A DNA stretch of 30,360 nucleotides from Zygophlyctis sp. KS116 (Eukaryota; Chytridiomycota): assembly GCA_054661495.1 (NCBI GenBank), contig BAAFSQ010000106.1, forward strand, positions 1 to 30,360. Direction: 5' to 3'. Each line of letters starts with the position of its first letter. Positions within the stretch are counted from its first letter, which is position 1. Positions 1 through 10,385 of the stretch are shown one piece after another. The translations under genes and the position numbers were made by a program. The notes under the pieces were generated by a model. The model ran no database searches and was not told the DNA's origin. It saw only the letters and a list, made by a program, of their open reading frames with translations.

Positions 1-124
1 CATGCAGTCTCAGATCATAAGAAAGTTTCTTTTTCGCCTTCTGAATATCATAATCTCTTAAACTAACAGGTAATCTTGGCTGAATTCTATATAATGTAAT
101 CGGAAATCTGGAAAAACGTTGCAT
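1..124 (-). CDS. 5' end of an unidentified gene (partial)
   Basis: A reading frame on the minus strand opens at an ATG at 124-122 and stays open to the window edge (41 codons). An in-frame TAA lies upstream of the ATG. The N-terminus begins MQRFSRFPITLYRIQPRLPV and is rich in Arg and hydrophobic residues with few acidic ones, which could suit a mitochondrial presequence. It is divergent from the next ORF. I do not recognise the family, and the call rests only on frame openness and composition. Confidence 0.35.
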   Translation of the reverse strand, partial: MQRFSRFPITLYRIQPRLPVSLRDYDIQKAKKKLSYDLRLH

Positions 125-272
125 TAAGAGGGGAAGGCTGAAATATTATCCCGAACCACGAAAGCCTGAAAGAGTATCGTCCTACAACTTTTTCTTACTC
201 CAGCATTGACTTGAAAAAAATCTTCTACTTGATTAGAATAAAAATAAATTTGATGTTCAGATTGTCCCATTT

Positions 273-695
273 TTGTCCAGAGCATGTCCAAATGAAATTC
301 AAAGGATTCAGCTGGAAAATTTTCAAACTTATTTAAAAATGGGAACTTATAATGACGCTCTATTATTCTATGGTATTGAGTTTACTTTTGAACAAGTCAA
401 GCACATGATAGATCTTGAAGAAGTCGCAGAGTGTGCAGAGGATATTGGATGCAACCATATGCGAAATCTATGGTCAGAATTCGGATTAGACTATACATGC
501 GCTTATGGGCCTGATAGTCCCGAGGAAAATTACTCATATATTATTGGAGAAAAAATTGAGGAAGATTTAACGCTGGAACAATTCATTAAAAAAATCGACA
601 AGGAGAAAATCATTGCTGATATTAAAAAAGACTGTGAAAGGTTCAAGCTGAAATACAAAAAGCCAAAGATTATATGTAGACCTCACGTAAGCTAA
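273..695 (+). CDS. Unidentified small protein, 5' end uncertain
   Basis: An open frame of about 140 codons ends in TAA at 693-695. Its composition looks coding: soluble, acidic middle and a Lys-rich tail (KLKYKKPKIICRP). There is no in-frame ATG between the upstream stop at 234 and codon 23. The first in-frame ATG is at 339, giving 118 aa. The stretch before 339 still reads like protein, so a short 5' exon may be missing. TTTTTGTCCAG ending at 280 is a plausible acceptor, but I found no convincing donor. The frame ends CAC-GTA-AGC-TAA, which also contains a GTAAGC donor-like string, so the 3' end could be spliced too. No family recognised. Confidence 0.45.
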   Translation: MSRACPNEIQRIQLENFQTYLKMGTYNDALLFYGIEFTFEQVKHMIDLEEVAECAEDIGCNHMRNLWSEFGLDYTCAYGPDSPEENYSYIIGEKIEEDLTLEQFIKKIDKEKIIADIKKDCERFKLKYKKPKIICRPHVS

Positions 696-863
696 GTCTT
701 TGATAATAAAAAATTTTAAAAAATCCAAGTTTCGTTTCTGAAAAAACATGAATTTCCTATCCAAGATCAAGGACATCCCTGTTCAGAGAGATCACATTTA
801 ATGATTATCGTATATAGTAATTCAAACTATATCCAATTGAGCAGAATATGCACATTGCTTAGG

Positions 864-913
864 TCCGAGTCAAGGTCAACGTTAAAAAAAGATGATCAAG
901 ATCTTGACTCCGG
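864..913. promoter_or_regulatory. Inverted repeat upstream of TUF1
   Basis: GAGTCAAGGTC at 867-877 pairs over its full 11 bp (one G-T wobble) with GATCTTGACTC at 900-910. CC at 865-866 and GG at 912-913 extend it past a single bulged base. The loop is 22 nt and A-rich. It sits about 50 bp before the TUF1 ATG, just upstream of the TATA-like sequence. It may be a dimeric factor site. The function is inferred. Confidence 0.4.
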
Positions 914-933
914 GTATCAAATTGTTTAATATC

Positions 934-943
934 TTATAAATAG
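934..943 (+). promoter_or_regulatory. TATA-like element of TUF1
   Basis: TTATAAATAG lies 17 bp before the TUF1 ATG at 961. If used as a TATA box, transcription would begin around the start codon, giving an almost leaderless mRNA. Confidence 0.35.
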
Positions 944-960
944 CAAAACATGCATTCCGC

Positions 961-2393
<1,433 letters not shown>

Positions 2394-2571
2394 TTTTTAA
2401 TGCCTCAATATATTTTTTAATTGCGACTTTTTATTTTAATTTTCCAATCGTCAACCGTATGCAAAATCACTGACACAGAATGAGAGAAGATCTCAAACCA
2501 GGAGAAACACGTGATTATTTGGGACAGACACGTTCACCATTTTAAAAAAAACTGTCCTCCTAAATAGAAGC

Positions 2572-2575
2572 AAAA
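2572..2575 (-). terminator. Pol III-type T4 stop for tRNA-Arg
   Basis: On the minus strand, TTTT follows the tRNA 3' end by about 6 nt. A longer T8 run lies at about 2544-2551. T runs of four or more terminate RNA polymerase III. Confidence 0.5.
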
Positions 2576-2581
2576 CACAAT

Positions 2582-2653
2582 CGACCGCGGTGAGGTTCGA
2601 ACTCACGATCTCCCGATTAGGAGTCGGACGGATTACCGCTTTCCTACGCAGCC
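2582..2653 (-). tRNA. tRNA-Arg, anticodon CCT
   Basis: The minus strand folds as a standard cloverleaf. The acceptor GGCTGCG pairs with CGCGGTC, including two G-T wobbles. The D arm is short with a GG in the loop. The anticodon stem TCCGA/TCGGG carries loop CTCCTAA (anticodon CCT, reading AGG). The T arm is GTGAG-TTCGAAC-CTCAC, with a five-base variable loop and discriminator G. The A box (TAGGAAAGCGG) is weak and the B box (GTTCGAACC) is good. No intron is seen. The 3' CCA is not encoded, as is usual for nuclear genes. The 188 bp between the TUF1 stop and the tRNA contain no supported gene. Confidence 0.88.
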
Positions 2654-2970
2654 AATTTTTTTTTGAAAAAAGCGACTTTAACTTAATCCGTATATTACAA
2701 TTGCAATTAAAGAATTGGACATATCAATAAAATAATTGAAAGTAAATCAACAATTGGCATGATTTTCATCATAAAATCTAGGAATAATCACAAAAGACTA
2801 ATAAGCTGCGTGAAAGATAACCTTCCCAAAGCTGTACTATCATGGCTGTAGGAATGTAAAAGAGTAAAAACGAGTACAATATAATAATATTACAAGATTA
2901 ATAATCTGCAGAAATCATAAAGAGTTGAGAGTTTCAAGATCCTTGTACTAAAACAGATCAGCAAATTCGA
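2654..2970. other. Gene-free spacer before ALKBH1
   Basis: About 317 AT-rich bases without a supportable ORF. A T10-like tract sits beside the tRNA 5' end. The minus strand contains ATGATGA, which resembles a snoRNA C box, but no matching D box was found. This is presumably the promoter of the ALKBH1 gene. Confidence 0.5.
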
Positions 2971-3982
2971 ATGGGGAAAACAAGGAAACCAGATCCTCCT
3001 GGAGTCAATCAGACAGCAATGAGAAATGCAGAGAGATTTTATAAAAAAACTAATGATTTTGAGATTCAAGACAAATCAATTGTCCTGGAAAAGATTAAAA
3101 TTGATCATGATGCATTCAATGACAATCTATATATTTCATATTATGAAGAGTTTCCAGGAATATTCTTAATCAAGAATGCAATCAAGACTATTCATCAAAA
3201 ATCTATTATAATGGACTGTTTAAGAGAAGCAAAGGCCCCAAATGTTACTAATTTAGATACACATTATGAAATTCCTAAAGAAGGAATATGGGATGTTTTT
3301 GTTTGTGATTCAAATCGTTTATTAAATCTTCGACCGGGAAATGATTTACCTGTCCTAGAAAATGATGGGCGTAAAATTGATCCTCCAACATCTTCTAGAC
3401 CGTTTCTTTCATCTCTAACGTCAAAAGAAGGCTTAAGAAGGCTTAGATGGGCCTCACTGGGTGTTCAATGTATATAAATAATTTCAAGTTTATAATTTAG
3501 ATCACTGGGCTACAAAAGAGTATCATTTTGATAGATCCCCACCCATGCCAGTATTTTGGAAAAATATTACTTTTGCAGTCGCTGTTGCAATAGAAAAGTT
3601 TACCAACTATCCTAGTTCTAAATGGGATGCTCAAGGTGGAATTATTAATTATTACTCTTTAAAAGATTCTTTAACAGCACATCAAGATAGATCAGAAAAA
3701 AATTCAAATGCACCATTAATGTCTTTTAGTCTTGGTAATTCTGCAATTTTCCTTATGGGATCAAAATCTTTAGAAACTTTACCACTCCCAATACTTTTAA
3801 AATCAGGAGATTTGATCATTCTTTCTGGTGAATCTAGATTAAATTATCATTCTCTTCCTAGAGTAATTTCAAACACATGTCCGTTACAATTTCAAGACAC
3901 TAAAGTTCAAGACTACATGTCTGAAACCAGAATCAATGTAAACATCAGACAGGTATACACTGCTGGGAATGATTTGGTTTAA
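2971..3982 (+). CDS. ALKBH1: AlkB homolog 1-type Fe(II)/2-oxoglutarate dioxygenase
   Basis: A 326-residue dioxygenase. ALKBH1 enzymes demethylate or oxidise nucleic acid bases (m1A and m5C in tRNA, 6mA in some systems). Exon 1 is 2971-3469, intron 3470-3500 (31 nt), exon 2 3501-3982. The splice joins LRWASLGVQY to HWATKEYHFD, the conserved ALKBH1 region. The catalytic core is intact: iron ligands His227, Asp229 (HQDRSE) and His283 (YHSLPR), plus the 2-oxoglutarate-binding arginines Arg310 and Arg316 in RINVNIRQVY. GGIINYYSLKDSL and SFSLGNSAIFLMG are also typical. The ATG at 2971 gives a basic N-terminus (MGKTRKPDPP). Mitochondrial versus nuclear location cannot be decided. It lies beside a tRNA gene, which may be chance. 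Confidence 0.92.
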
Positions 3983-4102
3983 AAATATATTTAAATTTTT
4001 AGTAGTAATCTAAATGTAGAAAGGTAACGACGGCCATTAAAGAACCTAGTCACGGTCTGTCAAATCCTTTACTTTTCTGTTTGTTGAAAAAAGAGATGAA
4101 TA

Positions 4103-7100
4103 ATGTCACAGGCACTAAGAAAACTAAGAAATTCTCCAAAAGACAAACATTCCCAACTGTTACTAGAAATTCAAGAATTTATTCAAGCAGAGACCAATGA
4201 TTTACAGGAATTTTTACAAGAATGTTTAAAGATCGGACTATTTGATTTATTAAAGTATATTTACATAATCTTATAAGAGGACATCTCCTGCTAGAGAGGA
4301 TGTGATCAGGACGATTAGATTGATTGCAATTTCTTTTCGTGGCGGACCCACGCCAGTTTTTAAGCTCATGTTCTCTCTATTCTCAAAGAATAAGGAAATG
4401 AATATAGGACTATTGGATACATTCTTAGCTATTCTAGAACCTACTAATATAGGTCCTGTCATATATCAAGGTTTTATTCTTGGATTCATGGATGATTTTT
4501 TGCAATTTTTAAGATCCGGAATGTTACGTTATAACTCTCAAAGGTGTATAGAAATTCTTCAACTTGTTTTTGAATGTTATCCGCAAGTATTTGATGAATA
4601 TTTTTGTGTAATTTTTACATTTTTGATTTTTAAAGGAAATGTATCAAGTACTGTTATCAAAATATGTTTTAAATGAAGATGATTCTTTAGTCAAATTTGA
4701 TGGTATTTTTGAATTTTCTAATGATAGAATTCTTGAAAAAGGTTGGGCAAGTTTTAAAGTTTCATTATTCTGAAATACTTCATCTTCAATTTACTTATTT
4801 CAAGCAATTTATGTCTCTCAAGACTGTTAAGAAAAAAGTAAACAAGGCAGAACGTTTATTAAGAGTTAATTTAATTTTCCTACATATTATGATGGATTGT
4901 AATTCAAAGCCTCACGATTTAATCGTGGATTTATATGAAAAATTACACAAGAATATTACAAGGAATTCTCAGTCTTTAGATGCGTCAAAATGGATTACTA
5001 TGATGCTTGAATCGTTTTACGTAAAAACAGATTGCATTCCATATCATCAAGGTTATATATATGAAGAGTTTCTACTAGCTGCTTCAAAATGCTGTTGGAT
5101 GGATGGATTTCCACTTGAAACATTTATTTTCACACTTGAACATGTAAATCATAATCTTTTTTAAATTATAGGCATTAGACTTTCACTCTCTTTCTGATAA
5201 TTCTTATTTTGAACTGATTGATTCTTTGTACCAGATTGCGGAAAATGTACAGCATCAGTCTATTTCTTGTCAAAAATCTTATTTTAGAACAATTATGTAT
5301 CGTCAAACATTTTCATCAATTAAAGCTCTGGCTCACTCTATTTGCACAAAAACCAGCCTGAATTGTGAGATATTTAAAATCAAGACAAGAATGATCTATT
5401 CTTTTTCAAAGACAGTAAAAGAAGAACAAGTTTTGGAGCTTTTTGACGTAATCATTACTTTTTTTCTTCAATTGATTGGCTCAGAAGATGTCTTTTATGC
5501 ACAAGATATAAGGCTAGAAGCCATTCAAAATATTGAAAAATTCCTGGAATCGTATACTTTTTAATTGTAATTTTAGATATGAAATCTTGCTAGGTTCTCC
5601 TCGGATTTTAGAAAAAATGGTTTCTGCGATTGAATTGCTATCGGGATCACCTTTTATTGATCAATTTATATCAAGCATATTTTGGCTTAGGAAATTGTTT
5701 AATTCGCCTCAATTATCCAAACATATCTCCAAAATAGGCCATAAGATTCTTATTGAGTCAGGTAATATGAAATATATGAATTTTATAGATTCGCACTTTA
5801 ATTGTCATCAAACCAACGTATTGGCGGCTGAATTATGCATAGAAATGATCGAAAATATCCCAAAGGAGTTTTTATCAAATTTTGGGGAGCAAAGCATTCA
5901 AATTATTTCTGATAGGATCAACGATTTCGATCCTCTGGTATCAGAGATATATCGGCAGCTATATTTAATGCTAGAATTTCATAAGTTTGCTAGGGCTCCC
6001 GACAAGAATTTGGTATTTTTTAATTTTTAATTTTTAGCTTTCCTATTGCTCAGAAATCCCATCAAAGCTGAGTGATTACCAGTTTCGATTACTGGCAATT
6101 TATTTTGGAATCGCTCCTCGAGACTTTCTAATGGAAGACGACTATTTTCTAAATAACACAAAAATAGGCACCGATTGCAATGAATGGATTGAATCTTTAC
6201 TCTATGTATCACAGTCTTTACCGAGTAAACGCCTGGTTTTATCATATGCCGTTTTAAATAGCCGAACCAAAGTTCTAAGAATGTTAAGTTGGTGTTTTGC
6301 TTACCATTGTTTTCAACCAGAATACAAGGAAATTTTTGGAAACGATAACGGAGTAAAAGCCTTGATTCTAATTATAGATGGTCCGTTTATTTATGAAAAC
6401 TCTTGAAATGTTCAAAACGTCCATCGACATATTTGCCGAAAGGTAATAATCCTATACATATTTAATTACTAATAGTCCATTACCAATTCTACATCGTTTA
6501 AACGATTTTATTGTTTTTCTTGATATATGGATGGATATTTTTTATCCAAAATTGAAATCTAAAGGACCTCAATTCAATTCACTTTTCTCATTGATTATTG
6601 ATGGTTCAAGTATTTGTGGATTGCCTGAGATTGCCACTAAATATGCTTTATATTATGTACAAAGTGAAAATTTATCAAAAAAACTATTGTTAAATGCATG
6701 TAATTTTATTAAATAACGTCAAAGTGTCAAGCTGTATACAATTAGGTGATGTGACCTTGGCTTTGAACTTTGGGGAATATTTTACCAAATCATGGATAGA
6801 AATTGGAATGCTTATAATCAAAGTACTATCTCGCATATTAATTTTAAGGGCAATTACGAGTTAGCCATTGAATACTTGAATGTGCTATTTCTAGATCAAG
6901 AAAAAGATCATCTGGATGCAGAATTTACGCTTTTTTGGGTAAAGCTGTTCATATTGATTAAATATAGATGTCATACTCTTATTACCGTTTAAGAGACAAA
7001 CAATCTCTGCTGACTCTGATTCGTAAATCTCCAGATAATTTGATTGGTAGATGCTGTGTCAATTTTGAAGATTCGCTAAAAAAAGCAATATCTGTTTTTG

Positions 7101-10100
7101 GGCTCTTGGATACGTTTACTATTAGTCAATTTATAAGATTTCTTGAATTAGAAACAGCAATGATTTTTGATAAAGCTTTTAACTGGAAGAGTCTCTATAA
7201 TCAAACGGGCATCAAGTGGACAACGGAAAATGAACTTACGTTGAACTTAAAATTGGACTGTAAAAGTCTCTTTGAGACGAGAAACTTCGATCATGCAGAG
7301 GAAAGCATTAACCTAATCTGTGACAAGGATGAAAGTGCATTTTGGACATGGATTCTACGGAATAATGATCCGAGTTACCAATTTGCAGTTGAACTCTCTA
7401 AGGAATTACAATCAGTTGATCTACCATTGCTGATTACTAATCTAAGCAATGTACTAGCCGTTTGCGATTGTGATGATCTATATATAAATACTTTGGAAAT
7501 GATATTAACATCTGTTGAAAAATTTGGATTGTTCAAAATAGCCTCTCTTAAACATTTCAATCGTGCTTTCGATATGTTTCAGGCAATAAGGCATAAAAGG
7601 GCGCCAGTAATTCAAATTGATAAGTGCTTTGAAGGAGTCCCTGTAAGTTTACTACTCATTGATATTTTAGATTTTTGACTGTTTAATTCAAAAGAGTGGG
7701 TTTTTTCGTTTTTGTAGTATTTCACAAATTGAAGCGCATATACGTGGCTGTATTATCGACGAAACCGAAAGAATTCGTGCTATTCAATTAGTTAGCGATT
7801 TTCAAATGCATTTTTGCTTTCATTTATCCAAAAGCTGCGCATATTTAGTGAAAATGAACCAAGCAAAAATCCCTATCGACGAAATGGAAACTATTGGCGC
7901 ATTATTTTCTCTTCTGACCGTGTTTTCTAGCGGTATACCTAAAGACTTTTGGCATTCGAAGTTAAACATCAGCTCCTCTACTTTAATCGACTTTACACCA
8001 CAACTACATAGTATGATCGTATCGAGAGATCAAGGATTGGTTCGATTCGCTACTGATCAGCTGATTAAGCTGGCTCGATCTGATGGATACTCTTACGTAA
8101 AACTCGAAATTTGTGCCGAGTGGTATTTTGCATGTGATAATGAGCTGAAAATAGACTATTGTCTTGTTCTGAAGGAAACCTGCGAACCAAAGGAAATACA
8201 GGCAATGACTCTTTTCATAGAAGGCTTATCAAGGATTTCTGTTTCTTGGGCTGAAAGATGGTGTAATGAATTACAAAAACAATATTATTTTATCTCCAAA
8301 CTATTTAGAAAGCTTCGCCCAAATCTACAACGACTGATTCAGACAGATTTTGTTCAGTTGGAGAAAAATTTAGTTCTGGAAAACATTTTTAATGACTTTA
8401 TTGAACCTGTTGTTCACGAACTCAAAAGATTGCTTTCGCTCACCGAAGGTGACGCACCCACGACACCATATGGAATAGAATTTTTACATGTTTACGGAGA
8501 AAGGATTAGTGGGGTAATAAGTGATTTAAAGGGCCCAATATGTGATATAAAGGATCTAGATAAAAAGAGAGACTCTTTAAAATGCGTAAGTATTTTTTTA
8601 ATTTTTACTGGTAGTTAATCGAAGAACTTTTGAGCGATTTAAATAACAAGAAATCCAGTTCTATAGCGGATATGGCACCCTCAATGTTAAATATCTTACC
8701 TGGAGTTATACCTATTCCGGGTTTAAAGGGTCATGAAACTATAGCATCTATAGGTGGAACAGTTGATGTTCTAGCTTCCAAAAATAGACCAAAAAAAATA
8801 AGTCTCATCTCTAATAATGGATTAAAATATACTTATTTAGTAAAGGGCGGGGATGACGATCTTCACTTAGACCAGCGCATCCAGCAATTTATTGGACTTT
8901 GCAATAAGCTTTTAAGCTCGAATCTTGATTCCCCTTATGGTTATAAGTCATATTACATCTTGCCTCTTGGAGTTAAATTCGGCTTAATTCAATGGATGGA
9001 AAACTGCCCTTCTTTATATCATATATGTTTGCTGGACAGTGAAAACCATCAAAATCCTCATCGTGTATATGAAAAGAAGATGGCCGAATTAGGAGTTTCT
9101 TTACAAACAACAAATAGATCAGAAATTCCAAGGGAAACTTTTTTATTAGCTCTTGAAGAGCTAGAAGAAGAATTTGAGGTTAAAGATGTTATTCATAAGG
9201 AATTTATATCGGTAGAATCACATTCATACCCAAGACAAAGACAATTCTGTGAAACTGTTGCAATATCAAGCGTGATCGGTTATATTTTAGGACTTGGAGA
9301 CCGTCACTTACAAAATATTTTAATCGACAAATCTACCTGCGGGGTTGTACATATTGATTTTGGAATATGTTTTGAAAAAGGCAGAAGGTTGAAAGTACCC
9401 GAGGTCGTTCCATTTAGGCTGACCAAAGTATTAGAAGATGGACTGGCTCCGTATTGTAGTCAAAAAAGCTTTGCTCATCTTTGTGTGCAATCCATTAAAG
9501 GTATTCGTTCTTATGCTCGATGGTTGTTCGATATATTTCAATTATCCTTCAAACTCTATCCGATAGCTGAATGGATTGATAACAAACGTATGTCTATAGC
9601 CAGAATATCACAGGAAGCTAGATTACAATTGCAGCTTCTTAAAATCCAGCTAGGTATTATTAAACATAAATTTTTATTTCACAGTTATTATCGAAGATTT
9701 CGTATCTAATCTAATTTCAAGTGTAGAAGATATGGCACATAATCGTAAAACTTCGACGAATTCTGCAAACATTTGGAATATTGATACGATTCTTAAAGAA
9801 ATAGATAAGGAAAGCTCCCGGGACCTTATCGCAAAACTTCATGATCGCTTGCTCAAGGAATTGGGGGGCTTGCTAAGAATATGCAGTGTATTAGTCAATT
9901 GCCCTTTATTATCCAAGTTATTTATCGATAAGATAGATATTATGTTAAAAACTATCAGAAAGTTAACTGAAACATTACAAGACTTGCATAATAAAGAAAA
10001 ACACTTATTGGAAACATATTTATCGGGGCTAAAAAATATTAAGACGGCTATAGCTACAGTGAAGAAAATGGCTTTCAATGATGATGACCTAGTAGGATCG

Positions 10101-10385
10101 GCTGGTTCTGAATCAATTGCTCAACTTTGCGATATCTCTATCAAGACCGAAGGAGACCAAGAGGAAGACGATTTAAATGGTGAATCAAAAAATCAAGAAA
10201 TTGAAGAATTTAATTTATCAGATGACTGTTTAACTTTCTCCAATAGAGCGATTGGGCGATTTGAATGGCGTTTGTTTGGTTTGGGGAACCAAGACAGTGA
10301 AGATGAAATTATAGAATTAATTTGTAAAGCTAGGGATCGCGAGAGGCTGGCGAAAATGTATGAAGGGTGGATGCCTTGGATTTGA
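4103..10385 (+). CDS. SMG1: SMG1-type PI3K-related protein kinase
   Basis: This kinase phosphorylates UPF1 in nonsense-mediated mRNA decay. There are fifteen exons, with introns at 4255-4279, 4608-4635, 4703-4727, 5144-5171, 5552-5576, 6013-6037, 6353-6377, 6443-6475, 6700-6724, 6823-6848, 6939-6967, 7643-7670, 8586-8614 and 9654-9684 (25-33 nt). The frame closes exactly at 5,901 nt, giving 1,966 aa. Residues 1 to about 1380 are a helical HEAT/FAT-like solenoid. The catalytic part starts with the SMG1-typical IGGTVDVLASKNRPKKI. Lys1464 in VKGGDDDLHLD, Asp1616 and Asn1621 in GDRHLQN and Asp1635 in HIDFG are all present. The protein ends with a FATC tail, [12 protein letters not shown]. It is much shorter than human SMG1 (about 3,660 aa), chiefly in the solenoid and the kinase-FATC insert. 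Its last 56 bp overlap MSH1 on the other strand. The first intron was placed by frame. Confidence 0.93.

Larger units (their letters stand above)
696..960. other. Intergenic region upstream of TUF1
   Basis: No convincing gene is seen here. A 17-codon ATG frame at 747-800 (MNFLSKIKDIPVQRDHI) is too short to call. The stretch holds the hairpin and TATA-like element listed separately. An out-of-frame ATG at 950 lies 11 bp before the TUF1 start. Confidence 0.4.

Noticed and set aside
264-280. A 17-nt intron that would give the ORF at 273 an ATG at 253
   Set aside because: It joins in frame, but it is shorter than every supported intron and its donor GTCCCA does not match the others.
2480-2545. 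21-codon ORF (MREDLKPGETRDYLGQTRSPF) between TUF1 and the tRNA
   Set aside because: It is too short to support without homology or expression, although its context (ATG, TAA) is clean.
2740-2790. Possible C/D box snoRNA (ATGATGA on the minus strand)
   Set aside because: No D box (CTGA) or terminal stem was found at a suitable distance.
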